Below, piece after piece: positions 1 through 10,230 of a stretch of 64,000 nucleotides of DNA. Both the position numbers and the translations under genes were made by a program. Under the pieces are notes generated by a model. The model searched no databases. It was not told the origin of the DNA and worked only from the letters and a program-made list of their open reading frames with translations. This DNA comes from Streptomyces sp. NRRL F-5727 (GTDB taxonomy: Bacteria; Actinomycetota; Actinomycetes; Streptomycetales; Streptomycetaceae), in the NCBI RefSeq assembly GCF_000719555.1, contig NZ_JOGX01000014.1, positions 69,373 to 133,372 on the forward strand, written 5' to 3'. The first letter of the stretch is position 1. Each line of letters begins with the position of its first letter.

Positions 1-83
1 CCCCTCACAGGGCAGGATGGCCGCATCCTCGCACTCCGAATGGGGGGCGTCCAGTAAGTGCAGGCTTAGTAGGAGTTGCCCGA

Positions 84-791
84 ATGGGTGCGTCCGGGTG
101 GGTGGCTGGTCATGACCACCCCTCGCGGTCTGTCACCATGGATGACATGGGTCAGCCGGACAGCGGAGTACACCGGGAAGCGGGGATGCCGGACATTTCG
201 CCCGAGCTGCCGCCGGGGCAGCGGCTCCAGCGTGGCTGGCCGGTGACCCACTACGGGCCGGTGCCGAAGTTCAAGCCCGAGCGCTGGGAGTTCCGGGTCT
301 TCGGCGCGACCGCCGACGGCGAGAAGCGCTGCTGGAACCACGAGGAGTTCTCGGCCCTGCCGTTCTCCACGGTGGTGGCCGATCTGCACTGCGTGACGAA
401 GTTCAGCATGCTCGGCGCCGAATGGGGCGGCGTCACCGCCCGGACGGTCCTGGAGCTCGCGCCGCCGGCGCCGCACGTCACGCACGTGATGGTCTGGGCC
501 GAGTACGGCTACAGCGCCAACATGCGGCTCTCGGACTTCGCCGACGAGCGCACGATCTTCGCCACCCACAAGGACGGCGAGCTGCTCACCGCCGAGCACG
601 GCTTCCCGCTGCGGCTCGTCGTGCCGCACCTGTACGCCTGGAAGGGCCCGAAGTGGGTCCGCGGCGTCGAGTACATGACGGCCGACCGCCGGGGCTTCTG
701 GGAGGAGCGCGGCTACCACAACGTCGGCGACCCCTGGACCGAGCAGCGCTACTCGTACCAGGAGGGGCCGGGCGACGGCCCGGAGCTGTGA
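84..791 (+). CDS. Molybdopterin-dependent sulfite-oxidase-like oxidoreductase
   Basis: A 235-residue protein of the oxidoreductase molybdopterin-binding family (sulfite oxidase/YedY/YuiH-like catalytic domain). The domain runs from about residue 50 to the end. Cys103 in the motif HCVTKFS sits where the family places the thiolate ligand of molybdenum, and WKGPKWVRG near residue 190 is typical of the domain's cofactor-binding end. I see no signal peptide, haem domain or dimerisation domain, so it is a minimal cytoplasmic-looking version whose substrate cannot be told. ATG 84 is preceded by AGGAG at 71-75 with good spacing. ATGs at 138 and 147 are alternatives, because the first 20 residues look unconserved. 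No molybdenum cofactor genes lie nearby. Confidence 0.88.
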   Translation: MGASGWVAGHDHPSRSVTMDDMGQPDSGVHREAGMPDISPELPPGQRLQRGWPVTHYGPVPKFKPERWEFRVFGATADGEKRCWNHEEFSALPFSTVVADLHCVTKFSMLGAEWGGVTARTVLELAPPAPHVTHVMVWAEYGYSANMRLSDFADERTIFATHKDGELLTAEHGFPLRLVVPHLYAWKGPKWVRGVEYMTADRRGFWEERGYHNVGDPWTEQRYSYQEGPGDGPEL

Positions 792-819
792 CCCCCGGGG
801 TCGTCGCGTACGGCTCTGT

Positions 820-1338
820 TCAGTGGTGGTACCGGTGCACCACCGCATGGCCCTTGCCGCGTCCGATCATCCACTTGTTCACCGGCGTGGTGACCAGGAA
901 GGCGACGAGGAACGCGAAGGCGAGGGCACCCCAGAAGAGCGCGTCCGACAGATGCGCGTCCATGGCGCCCGGCACCACCAGCAGGACGGCGTTGTCGACG
1001 ATCTCCATCACGGTGATGGAGATCGTGTCGGCGGCGAGCGCGACGCCGACGGCCGCCTTCAGGGTCAGCCCCGCCCGCTTCACGGCCCACAGGGTGAGCG
1101 AGTAGCCGAAGAGGAACGCCAGGACGATCGCGAGGGCCATGGTCGGCGCGTTGCCCCAGCCGAGCGCGGTGCCGATGATCATGCCGAGGACCTCGCCGAC
1201 GGCGCAGCCGGTGAGGCAGTGCAGGGTGGCCTTCGCGGCCATGCCCCAGGACGCCGTCCCCGCGCCGTGACCGGCGTGGCCCGTGTGGTCGGCGTGGTCC
1301 GCGTGGCTCGCGTGGTGGTCGTGCGCTGCGTGCTCCAT
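820..1338 (-). CDS. DUF4396 membrane protein with His-rich N-terminus, probably copper-linked
   Basis: A 172-residue protein. Residues 3-24 hold nine histidines in HADHADHTGH-like spacing. DUF4396 follows, with about four hydrophobic helices. The first carries the motif LHCLTGCAVGE, whose His and Cys could bind metal. A later helix pair, WGALAFAFLVAFLVTTPVNKW, ends in a His-rich tail (HAVVHRYHH). The function of DUF4396 is not established. The His-rich ends and the CsoR-like operator 10 bp upstream of the ATG suggest a role in copper or other metal handling, which is inference. The gene ends 28 bp from the convergent molybdoenzyme gene. The start is the only ATG that keeps the His-rich segment next to the operator. 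Confidence 0.85.
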   Translation of the reverse strand: MEHAAHDHHASHADHADHTGHAGHGAGTASWGMAAKATLHCLTGCAVGEVLGMIIGTALGWGNAPTMALAIVLAFLFGYSLTLWAVKRAGLTLKAAVGVALAADTISITVMEIVDNAVLLVVPGAMDAHLSDALFWGALAFAFLVAFLVTTPVNKWMIGRGKGHAVVHRYHH

Positions 1339-1348
1339 GAGGGCCGCA

Positions 1349-1363
1349 TACCCCCTTGGGGTA
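1349..1363 (-). promoter_or_regulatory. CsoR-like copper-repressor operator
   Basis: TACCCC and GGGGTA arms separated by CTT form a 15-bp near-perfect inverted repeat. It lies just upstream of the DUF4396 start codon and overlaps where its promoter must be. The C-tract/G-tract design flanked by TA matches operators of the Cu(I)-responsive repressor CsoR in actinobacteria. CsoR itself is not in this window. The motif match is seen; copper control is inferred. Confidence 0.6.
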
Positions 1364-1403
1364 CTGCTCAATCGAGAGCGGTCAGCAGCGGGTCGGTCCC
1401 GGA

Positions 1404-2255
1404 TCAGGCGCGGAGCTTCTTGAGCAGCTCGATGTCGGCGACGTGACCCTCCTTGCCGCCCGGCGTCTCGATGACCAGCGGGACGCCGTCGGTGGCCGGA
1501 TGGCGCAGCAGCTGCCGGAACGCCTCCTCGCCGATGTGGCCGACACCGATGTTGGCGTGCCGGTCCTTGTGCGCGCCGACCACGTCCTTGGAGTCGTTGG
1601 CGTGGATCAGCCGCAGCCGGCCCTCGCCGACCGTGGCGACCAGCTCGTCCAGCGTCCGTACCGCCCCGCCCGGCTCCGCGAGGTCGTGGCCGGCCGCGAA
1701 GACGTGGCAGGTGTCGAGGCAGATCCCCAGCCTGGGGTGGTGGTCGAGCGCGTCGAAGTACGGGCCGAAGTCCTCGGCGCGGGAGCAGAGCGAGAAGCCC
1801 TGGCCGGCCGTGGACTCCAGGAGCAGGTACGGGTCGTCCTCGTGGGTCAGCTCGTCGAGCAGCGGCCGCATCCGCTCCCGTACCTGCGCCAGCGCCTCCT
1901 CGCGGGGGCGGCCGCCGGTCGCCGAGCCGGTGTGGACGACCACGCCCCGGGCGCCGATCTCCCGGCCGCGCCGCAGCGAGTGGCGCAGCGACTCCACCGA
2001 CTTCTCGACGGTGGCCTCGGTGTGGGAGCCGAAGTTGATGAGGTACGGGGCGTGCACCCAGGCCGACAGGGACTCCGCCGCGCACTCCTCGCGGAACCGT
2101 TCGTCCTGGGCGGGGTTGCCGGTGGGGGTGGCCCAGCCGCGCGGGTTGGCGACGAAGACCTGGACGGTCTCGGCGCCGAGCTCGCGGGCGTAGCCGAGGC
2201 CGGTCGTGGCGAGTCCGCCGGCCACGGGGACGTGGCCGCCGACGGGGTTGCGCAT
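1404..2255 (-). CDS. nfo: Endonuclease IV (AP endonuclease, deoxyribonuclease IV)
   Basis: A 283-residue TIM-barrel endonuclease of the Nfo/AP_endonuc_2 family that cuts DNA 5' of abasic sites in base-excision repair. It begins MRNPVGGHVPVAGGL, the usual family opening (the His is a zinc ligand). Other metal-binding stretches follow: VVHTGSATG, LLLESTAGQG, GICLDTCHVFAAGHD (Asp, His), LIHANDSK and GVPLVIETP. The length is normal. It starts 7 bp after the PASTA kinase stop on the same strand, so the two may share a transcript. Expected to act in the cytoplasm on the nucleoid. Confidence 0.93.
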   Translation of the reverse strand: MRNPVGGHVPVAGGLATTGLGYARELGAETVQVFVANPRGWATPTGNPAQDERFREECAAESLSAWVHAPYLINFGSHTEATVEKSVESLRHSLRRGREIGARGVVVHTGSATGGRPREEALAQVRERMRPLLDELTHEDDPYLLLESTAGQGFSLCSRAEDFGPYFDALDHHPRLGICLDTCHVFAAGHDLAEPGGAVRTLDELVATVGEGRLRLIHANDSKDVVGAHKDRHANIGVGHIGEEAFRQLLRHPATDGVPLVIETPGGKEGHVADIELLKKLRA

Positions 2256-2262
2256 GGGTGTC

Positions 2263-4191
2263 TCAGATTCCCTTGATGGTGATGGCGACGGTGGAGCCCT
2301 CCGGGGCGGTCTCGCCGCCCTCGACGGACTGGCCCGTGACCTCGTCGCCGAGGAAGGGGAAGCTCTTCTCGACCTTCACCTCGAAGCCGGCGGCCTCCAG
2401 CTCCTCGCGGGCCTCGTCGGCCGTCATGCCGACGACGTCCGGGACCTCGACCTGGCGCGGGCCCTTGGAGACGGTCAGGGTGATCGCGTCGCCCTTCGCG
2501 GCCCGGCTGCCCTCGGCGAGGGACTGGGCGGCGACCGCGCCGGCGTCCTCGGGGGAGTGGACCCGCTCCGGTGCGACGGACACCTTGAGGCCCGCCTCCT
2601 GGAGGAGGGCGGTGGCGTCGGCGACGGTCTCGCCGGTCACGTCCGGGACGTCGACCGGGGCGCCCTTGCTGACCACCAGCGCGACGGCCGAGTCCGGGGC
2701 GCGCTCGGTGCCCGGCTCCGGGTCCGAGCCGATCACCGCGCCCTGGGCGACGGTCGTGCTGAACTCGCTGGAGACCACGCCGGGCGCGAGGCCCTCCTCG
2801 GTGAGGATCCGCTTGGCCTCGTCGAGCGGCTTGTTCCGCAGGTTGGGCACCTTCACGATCTCCGGCCCCCGGGAGAGGGTGAGGGTGACGGTGGCGTGGC
2901 TGCGGACCCGCTCGCCGGGCGCCGGGTCGACGCCCATCACGGTGCCGCGCTCGTACACCTCGCTGAAGGCGCGCTTCGTCGTGCCCAGCTCCAGGCCGGC
3001 GTCGGCGAGCCGCTGGGCCGCGACCTCCTCGGTCTGGCCGAGGACGGCGGGGACCCGGGTGAACTGGCCGGCGTTGATGTACCAGACGCCGGCGCCGAGG
3101 CCCAGCGCGAGCAGGACGCCGACGACGATCAGGAGCGGGCCGTTCGCGGGACGGCGCCGGGCGGGACGGAGCGGTCCGGCCGGCGGGGGCTCGGGGGTGG
3201 CGAGACGGCTGGTGTGCTGCACCGGGTGCGGGTCGGCGGCCTCGGCCCCGGCCGCCGGGACGGCACGGGCGATCACGCTGGTGCGGTCCTCGCCGGTGTC
3301 CCGCTGCTCGGTCCGCGCCCGCGGCGGCAGCGCGTCCAGCTGGGCGTCGGTGAGCGCGGCCCGCGCCTCCCGGACCAGGGCGAGCAGCGCCACCGCGTCG
3401 TGCGGGCGGACGTCGGGGGTGCGCGCGGTCGCGGCGGCGACCAGCTCGTCCAGCTCCAGCGCCAGCCCCGGGACGGCGGCGGACGGGGCCGGCACGTCGG
3501 TGTTGAGGTGCCGGTAGAGGACCTGCGCGGGGGTGTCGCCGGTGTGCGGCTTGGCGCCCGTCAGCATCTCGTACAGGACGACGCCGCAGGCGTAGACGTC
3601 GGCGCGGGTGTCGGCGGTGCCGTGCTCGATCTGCTCGGGGGCGAGGTACGAGACGGTGCCGAGGACCGCGCCGGTGGTCGCGGTCGCGGAGCCGACCGAG
3701 CGGACCAGCCCGAAGTCGGCGACCTTGACCCGGCCGTCGTCCCCTATCAGCACGTTCTCCGGCTTCATGTCCCGGTGCACGAACCCGGCCCGGTGCGCGG
3801 CGCCGAGCGCGGCGAGCACCGGCTCCAGGATGTCCAGGGCGGCCCGGGGCTGGAGCGCGCCGCGCTCGCGGAGCACGTCGCGCAGGGTGCAGCCGGAGAC
3901 GTACTCCATCGCCAGATAGACGTACGCGCCCTCGGCGCCCTGGTCGAAGACGGCGACCACGTTCGGGTGCGCGAGGCGGGCGACGGACTTCGCCTCGCGG
4001 ATGAACCGCTCGACGAAGACGGCGTCCGCCGCCAGCGCGGGGTGCATCACCTTGAGCGCGAGGACGCGGTCGAGGCGGGTGTCGACGGCCCGGTAGACCG
4101 TGGCCATCCCGCCGACGGCGATGCGCGCGTCGACGCGGTAGCGGCCGTCGAGCAGCCGCCCGACGAGGGGGTCCTGAAGGGTCGTGTCCAC
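2263..4191 (-). CDS. PASTA-domain Ser/Thr protein kinase
   Basis: A 642-residue transmembrane kinase of the PknB/StkP type. The GTG start gives VDTTLQDPLVGRLLDGRYRV. Cytoplasmic kinase domain (about 14-280): ATP lysine K47 in LALKVMH, catalytic loop HRDMKPEN with D141, DFG with D159, and APEQ in the activation segment. A Pro/Arg-rich linker precedes one helix at about 351-372. Four extracellular PASTA repeats (about 377-642) then each end in a T(L/I)TVSKG-like strand. PASTA domains bind peptidoglycan or lipid II, so the kinase probably senses cell-wall state. This fits the division cluster 20 kb away and the Rv2175c-like protein 4 kb away. From memory it matches the S. coelicolor kinase called PkaF. 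Confidence 0.93.
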   Translation of the reverse strand: MDTTLQDPLVGRLLDGRYRVDARIAVGGMATVYRAVDTRLDRVLALKVMHPALAADAVFVERFIREAKSVARLAHPNVVAVFDQGAEGAYVYLAMEYVSGCTLRDVLRERGALQPRAALDILEPVLAALGAAHRAGFVHRDMKPENVLIGDDGRVKVADFGLVRSVGSATATTGAVLGTVSYLAPEQIEHGTADTRADVYACGVVLYEMLTGAKPHTGDTPAQVLYRHLNTDVPAPSAAVPGLALELDELVAAATARTPDVRPHDAVALLALVREARAALTDAQLDALPPRARTEQRDTGEDRTSVIARAVPAAGAEAADPHPVQHTSRLATPEPPPAGPLRPARRRPANGPLLIVVGVLLALGLGAGVWYINAGQFTRVPAVLGQTEEVAAQRLADAGLELGTTKRAFSEVYERGTVMGVDPAPGERVRSHATVTLTLSRGPEIVKVPNLRNKPLDEAKRILTEEGLAPGVVSSEFSTTVAQGAVIGSDPEPGTERAPDSAVALVVSKGAPVDVPDVTGETVADATALLQEAGLKVSVAPERVHSPEDAGAVAAQSLAEGSRAAKGDAITLTVSKGPRQVEVPDVVGMTADEAREELEAAGFEVKVEKSFPFLGDEVTGQSVEGGETAPEGSTVAITIKGI

Positions 4192-4198
4192 GGCGTCG

Positions 4199-4204
4199 AG
4201 TCTA
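4199..4204 (-). promoter_or_regulatory. -10 box for a leaderless kinase transcript
   Basis: TAGACT on the minus strand lies 7 nt before the GTG of the PASTA kinase gene, with no Shine-Dalgarno sequence between. If used, transcription starts at or next to the start codon. This also supports GTG 4191 over upstream in-frame starts. Confidence 0.5.
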
Positions 4205-4290
4205 CGAGCCGGTACGCGCTCCCCCCGCCCCACGGGCCCCGACCGCAGCACGCTTGTGACGTACCCCGCGCTTCCCGCCCCGGGCCGGGG

Positions 4291-6472
<2,182 letters not shown>

Positions 6473-6485
6473 GGGCGTTCCCGCC

Positions 6486-6582
6486 CCTCCCTTCGCCGGC
6501 ATGACCCGGATCAGGTTCGTACGGTCGGAGGCCGGCCAGCCTCCCTCTCAGCCCGGTGCGTCCGGGCTCCCGCGAGTGGTGT
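6486..6582 (-). promoter_or_regulatory. TPP riboswitch (THI element)
   Basis: On the minus strand the leader of thiO holds the THI-box hallmarks in order: GGGAGCCC, the CTGAGAGGG pyrimidine-sensor loop near 6541-6555, and ACCTGATCCGGGTCATG then CCGGCGAAGGGA near 6489-6517. Only about 14 nt separate the aptamer from the thiO ATG, and the GGGAGGGG stretch at the junction could serve as Shine-Dalgarno. No terminator hairpin or U-run is seen, so control by hiding the ribosome site when TPP binds is likely. Confidence 0.93.
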
Positions 6583-6634
6583 GTGCCCGCCACCCTAGCC
6601 CCCGACGGCGGAGCGCCACAGGGGACCTCTCTTT

Positions 6635-6649
6635 CTGACGAATCGTCAG
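6635..6649. promoter_or_regulatory. 15-bp perfect palindromic operator candidate
   Basis: CTGACGA and TCGTCAG flank a single A, a perfect inverted repeat between the divergent thiO riboswitch and the FAD oxidoreductase gene. It ends 5 bp before the putative -10 box of the oxidoreductase, so a bound dimeric repressor would block that promoter. The regulator is unknown and none is encoded next to it. Confidence 0.45.
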
Positions 6650-6654
6650 GTGCG

Positions 6655-6660
6655 TAAGGT
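6655..6660 (+). promoter_or_regulatory. -10 box for a leaderless oxidoreductase transcript
   Basis: TAAGGT ends exactly 6 nt before the GTG of the FAD oxidoreductase gene, and no ribosome-binding site is present. This arrangement predicts transcription starting at the start codon. The palindrome at 6635-6649 lies directly upstream. Confidence 0.5.
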
Positions 6661-6666
6661 GGACGG

Positions 6667-7890
6667 GTGAGCGAGCAGAAGCAGACCCAGCGGCACGTCG
6701 TGATCGTCGGCGCGGGCATGGCGGGCGTGCAGACCGCCGTCGCCCTGCGCGAACAGGGCTTCGAGGGCCCCGTCACCCTCATCGGCGCCGAACCCCACCA
6801 GCCCTACGACCGGCCCCCGCTCTCCAAGGCCGTCCTCCTCGGCAAGGCCGAGCACTCCGCCTTCGACGTCGACTTCGAGTCCCTCGGCGTCGACCTCCGC
6901 CTCGGCCTCGACGTCACCGGGCTGCGCCCCGCCGACCACGAGCTCGTCACCGAGGCCGGCCGCTTCCCGTACGACGTCCTCGTCCTCGCCACCGGCGCCC
7001 ACCCCCTCACCCTCCCCGGCACCGAGGGCGTCCCCGGCGTCCACCTGCTGCGCACCCTCGACGACGCCGTCCGCCTCGGCCCCGTCCTCGCCGGCGGCGG
7101 TGCCGTCGTCGTGGTCGGCGCCGGCTGGATCGGCGCCGAGTTCGCCACCGCCGCCCGCGAGGCCGGCTGCGCCGTCACCGTCGTCGAGGCCGCCCCCCTG
7201 CCGCTCGCCGGCGCCCTGCCCGCCGAGGTCACCACCGCCATGGCCGGCTGGTACGCCGAGAGCGGCGCCGAACTCCTCACCCACGCGCGCGTGGACACCG
7301 TCCGGCCCGGCACCGTCGTCCTCGCCGACGGCCGCGAACTGCCCGCCGACGCCGTCGTCGTCGGCATCGGCGCCCGCCCCGCCACCGACTGGCTCGCCGG
7401 CTCCGGCATCGCCCTCGACCCGAGCGGCGCCGTCACCGCCGACGACCGGCTGCGCACCTCCCTGCCCGACGTGTACGCGGTCGGCGACTGCGCCTCCTTC
7501 CCCTCCGCCCGGTACGGCGAGCGGCTCCTCGTCCACCACTGGGACAACGCCCTCCAGGGCCCCCGTACGGTCGCCGCCGGCATCACCGGCGCCGACGGCG
7601 CCGAGCCGGCCCCGTACGACCCCGTCCCGTACTTCTGGTCCGAGCAGTTCGGCCGTTTCGTCCAGTACGCCGGCCACCACGCCGGCGCCGACGCCCTCGT
7701 CCGGCGCGGGGACGCGTCCGGCGCCTCCTGGTCGGTGCTCTGGCTGCGCGACGGCGTACCGGTCGCGCTCCTCGCCGTCGGCCGGCCCCGTGACCTCGCC
7801 CAGGGCCGCAAGCTCATCGAGGCCGGCACCCCCGTCGACCCCGAACGCGCCGCCGACCCGGCCGTCCCGCTGAAGTCCGCGGTCCGGTGA
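6667..7890 (+). CDS. NAD(P)/FAD-dependent ferredoxin-reductase-like oxidoreductase
   Basis: A 407-residue flavoprotein of the ferredoxin/rubredoxin reductase class. An N-terminal FAD motif (VVIVGAGMAGVQTA) and the PYDRPPLSKAVLLG stretch typical of dioxygenase-type ferredoxin reductases come first. A second Rossmann motif for NAD(P)H (VVVVGAGWIGAEFA) lies near residue 145. YAVGDCASFP is the second FAD contact. The last ~80 residues match the Reductase_C domain (PYFWSEQFGRFVQYAG). It probably passes electrons from NAD(P)H to a ferredoxin, but no ferredoxin, P450 or oxygenase gene is adjacent. GTG is chosen as the start from the -10 spacing. Confidence 0.9.
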   Translation: MSEQKQTQRHVVIVGAGMAGVQTAVALREQGFEGPVTLIGAEPHQPYDRPPLSKAVLLGKAEHSAFDVDFESLGVDLRLGLDVTGLRPADHELVTEAGRFPYDVLVLATGAHPLTLPGTEGVPGVHLLRTLDDAVRLGPVLAGGGAVVVVGAGWIGAEFATAAREAGCAVTVVEAAPLPLAGALPAEVTTAMAGWYAESGAELLTHARVDTVRPGTVVLADGRELPADAVVVGIGARPATDWLAGSGIALDPSGAVTADDRLRTSLPDVYAVGDCASFPSARYGERLLVHHWDNALQGPRTVAAGITGADGAEPAPYDPVPYFWSEQFGRFVQYAGHHAGADALVRRGDASGASWSVLWLRDGVPVALLAVGRPRDLAQGRKLIEAGTPVDPERAADPAVPLKSAVR

Positions 7891-7947
7891 CAACCCGGAC
7901 GGAGGCCGTCGCGGCGGGCCCGACTACCGGCTGTCGGTCCCGGATGG

Positions 7948-7953
7948 CAGGCT
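7948..7953 (+). promoter_or_regulatory. -10 box for a leaderless Rv2175c-like transcript
   Basis: CAGGCT lies 6 nt before GTG 7960 with no Shine-Dalgarno sequence. This common Streptomyces arrangement predicts a leaderless mRNA. Confidence 0.45.
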
Positions 7954-7959
7954 TGTCCC

Positions 7960-8325
7960 GTGACCGAGATTGACGCAAACATCGATGCTCTCGTCCCCGC
8001 CTGGCTCTACCTCCCCGACATCGCCGAGATGCTCGACGTCGAGGTGACGCGGGTGCGGCAGCTGGTGAAGGAGGGTCAGCTGATCGCCGTGCGCCGCGGG
8101 GAGAACAACGCGCTCCAGGTGCCCGCCGCCTTCATCCAGGGCGACAAGGTGGTCAAGGGCCTCGCCGGCACCCTGACGCTCCTGAGGGACGACGGCTTCT
8201 CCGACGAGGAGATGCTGGAGTGGCTCTTCACCGCGGACCCGACCCTGCCCGGCACCCCCGCGCAGGCCCTCGGCGAGAATCGCGGCACGGAGGTGAAGCG
8301 CCGCGCCCAGGCGCTCGCCCTCTGA
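7960..8325 (+). CDS. Rv2175c-family winged-helix DNA-binding protein
   Basis: A 121-residue protein matching the mycobacterial Rv2175c family. It has an N-terminal helix-turn-helix/winged helix (LPDIAEMLDVEVTRVRQLVKEGQLIAVRRGENN, residues about 18-50) and a helical C-terminal domain (GFSDEEMLEWLFTADPTLPGTPAQALGENRG). In M. tuberculosis the family member binds DNA and is phosphorylated by the neighbouring kinase PknL, which regulates binding. Here a PASTA kinase lies 4 kb away across the thiamine genes, so a kinase-substrate pairing is plausible but inferred. The DNA target is unknown. The GTG start fits the leaderless promoter. Confidence 0.85.
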   Translation: MTEIDANIDALVPAWLYLPDIAEMLDVEVTRVRQLVKEGQLIAVRRGENNALQVPAAFIQGDKVVKGLAGTLTLLRDDGFSDEEMLEWLFTADPTLPGTPAQALGENRGTEVKRRAQALAL

Positions 8326-8397
8326 CGCACCGAACCACCACCGCCGGTGCCGCGGCCCGCGCCGCGGCACCGGCACCACCCGACGGGGGGAACCACC

Positions 8398-9051
8398 ATG
8401 CCCACGCCTCGTGAGCGGCTCGCCGACGCCCGGCTCTACCTGTGCACCGACGCCCGGAAGCGCCAGGGCGACCTGCCCGCCTTCCTCGACGCCGTGCTCT
8501 CCTCCGGGGTCGACATCGTCCAGCTCCGCGACAAGGGCATGGAGGCCGCCGAGGAGCTGGAGCACCTCGCCGTCCTCGCCGACGCCTGCCGCCGGCACGG
8601 CAAGCTCCTCGCCGTGAACGACCGGGCCGACGTCGCCCACGCCATCGGCTCCGACGTCCTCCACCTCGGCCAGGGCGACCTCCCCGTCCCCGCCGCCCGC
8701 GCCATCCTCGGCGACGAGGTGCTGATCGGCCGCTCCTGCCACGCCGAGTCCGAGGTGGCCGCTGCCGCCGCCGAGCCCGGCGTCGACTACTTCTGCACCG
8801 GCCCCTGCTGGCCCACCCCCACCAAGCCCGGGCGGTACGCCCCCGGCCTCGGTCTGGTGCGGTACGCGGCCGGGCTCGCCCAGGACCGCCCCTGGTTCGC
8901 CATCGGCGGCATCGACGCGGACAACCTGGACGAGGTGCTGGACGCCGGCGCCCGCCGGATCGTCGTCGTCCGCGCGATCACCGAGGCCGACGACCCGGCC
9001 GCGGCCGCGGCCTCCCTCGCCAAGCGCGTCCGGGAGCGGGCCGGCGCCTGA
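8398..9051 (+). CDS. thiE: Thiamine-phosphate synthase ThiE
   Basis: A 217-residue TIM-barrel enzyme that joins hydroxymethylpyrimidine diphosphate and thiazole phosphate to give thiamine phosphate. Seen: LYLCTD at the start, IVQLRDKGM (pyrophosphate contact), [26 protein letters not shown], the [13 protein letters not shown] loop and WFAIGGID (phosphate-binding Gly). The ATG at 8398 follows a GGGGGGA ribosome site. It stands apart from the thiO-S-G operon and has no visible THI box of its own. It lies between the Rv2175c-like gene and metF. Confidence 0.95.
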   Translation: MPTPRERLADARLYLCTDARKRQGDLPAFLDAVLSSGVDIVQLRDKGMEAAEELEHLAVLADACRRHGKLLAVNDRADVAHAIGSDVLHLGQGDLPVPAARAILGDEVLIGRSCHAESEVAAAAAEPGVDYFCTGPCWPTPTKPGRYAPGLGLVRYAAGLAQDRPWFAIGGIDADNLDEVLDAGARRIVVVRAITEADDPAAAAASLAKRVRERAGA

Positions 9052-9248
9052 CGGCGACGACGGCGACGACGGCGACCGGGCCCGGCGCCGGAGCCGTGCG
9101 GCCGGCGCGGCACGCGTGCGGGTCGGCGCGGCACCCGTGCGGGCCGACCAGGCGCCCCCGCCGTACCGGCGCCGCGCCCGTCCCGTACCGGTGTCCGAAA
9201 AGGTGTCCACCCCTCGGACGCGGTTTCCGCGCCTCGCTGGACCCCGTC

Positions 9249-9254
9249 TAACCT
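9249..9254 (+). promoter_or_regulatory. -10 box for a leaderless metF transcript
   Basis: TAACCT ends 6 nt before the metF ATG and no ribosome-binding site lies between. The 209-bp thiE-metF gap otherwise holds a short run of 9-bp GACGACGGC-type repeats at about 9052-9079 and no recognised element. Confidence 0.5.
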
Positions 9255-9260
9255 GCCCGT

Positions 9261-10175
9261 ATGGCCCTTGGAACCGCTTCCGTCCGTACGGACCGCGCCC
9301 GCACGGTCCGCGAGATCCTCGCCTCCGGCACGTCGTACTCCTTCGAGTTCTACGCGCCCCGGACGGCGAAGGGCGAGCAGGTCCTCTGGAACGCCATGCG
9401 CCGCGTCGAGGCCGTCGGCCCCAGCTTCGTCTCCGTGACCTACGGCGCCGGCGGAACCACCCGCGGCGGCACCGTCAAGGCCACCCAGAAGATCGCCTCG
9501 GACACCACCCTCACCCCGGTCGCCCACCTCACCGCCGTCGACCACTCGGTCGCCGAGCTGCGGAACGTCCTCGGTCAGTACGCCGACGCCGGCATCCGCA
9601 ACATGCTCGCGCTGCGCGGCGACCCGCCGGGCGACCCGCTGGGCGACTGGGTCGAGCACCCCGAGGGCGTCCGGTACGCCGCCGACCTGGTCCGGCTCAT
9701 CAAGGAGTCCGGCGACTTCTGCGTCGGCGTCGCCGCCTTCCCCGAGATGCACCCCCGCTCCACGGACTGGGACACCGACATCCGGCACTTCGTCGACAAG
9801 TGCCGGGCCGGCGCCGACTACGCGGTCACCCAGATGTTCTTCGACCCGGAGAACTACCTGCGGCTCCGCGACAGCGTCGAGAAGGCGGGCTGCGAGACCC
9901 CGATCATCCCCGAGGTCATGCCCGTCGTGACCGCGAAGACCCTCGACCGGCTGCCCCAGCTCAGCAACGCCGCCTTCCCCGCCGATGTGAAAGAACGCAT
10001 CCTCGCGGTCAAGGACGACGCCGCCGCTGTACGCTCCATCGGTATCGAGTTCGCGACGGAGTTCTGCGCGCGCCTGCTGGACGAGGGCGTCCCCGGACTG
10101 CACTTCATCACGCTCAACAGCTCCACCGCGACGCTCGAGATCTACGAGAATCTCGGACTGCACCTGCAGTCCTGA
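9261..10175 (+). CDS. metF: Methylenetetrahydrofolate reductase
   Basis: A 304-residue TIM-barrel flavoenzyme reducing 5,10-methylene-THF to 5-methyl-THF, the methyl donor for methionine synthesis. Motifs seen: [14 protein letters not shown] at the N-terminus, [49 protein letters not shown] and [10 protein letters not shown] at the end. All are characteristic of MetF, and the length is that of the bacterial form. The ATG is set by the -10 spacing. A MetF-like gene also lies near the Rv2175c homologue in mycobacteria, so this neighbourhood appears conserved. Confidence 0.95.
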   Translation: MALGTASVRTDRARTVREILASGTSYSFEFYAPRTAKGEQVLWNAMRRVEAVGPSFVSVTYGAGGTTRGGTVKATQKIASDTTLTPVAHLTAVDHSVAELRNVLGQYADAGIRNMLALRGDPPGDPLGDWVEHPEGVRYAADLVRLIKESGDFCVGVAAFPEMHPRSTDWDTDIRHFVDKCRAGADYAVTQMFFDPENYLRLRDSVEKAGCETPIIPEVMPVVTAKTLDRLPQLSNAAFPADVKERILAVKDDAAAVRSIGIEFATEFCARLLDEGVPGLHFITLNSSTATLEIYENLGLHLQS

Positions 10176-10230
10176 CCGGTCGTACCCGCCCCTGACCCGC
10201 GGCGGTGGCCGTAGAGAGGGGCTGCGGGGC

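Noticed and set aside
9052..9079. 9-bp GACGACGGC repeats as a possible CRISPR or regulatory array
   Set aside because: About three short contiguous copies without spacers just after thiE; ordinary GC-rich slippage sequence.
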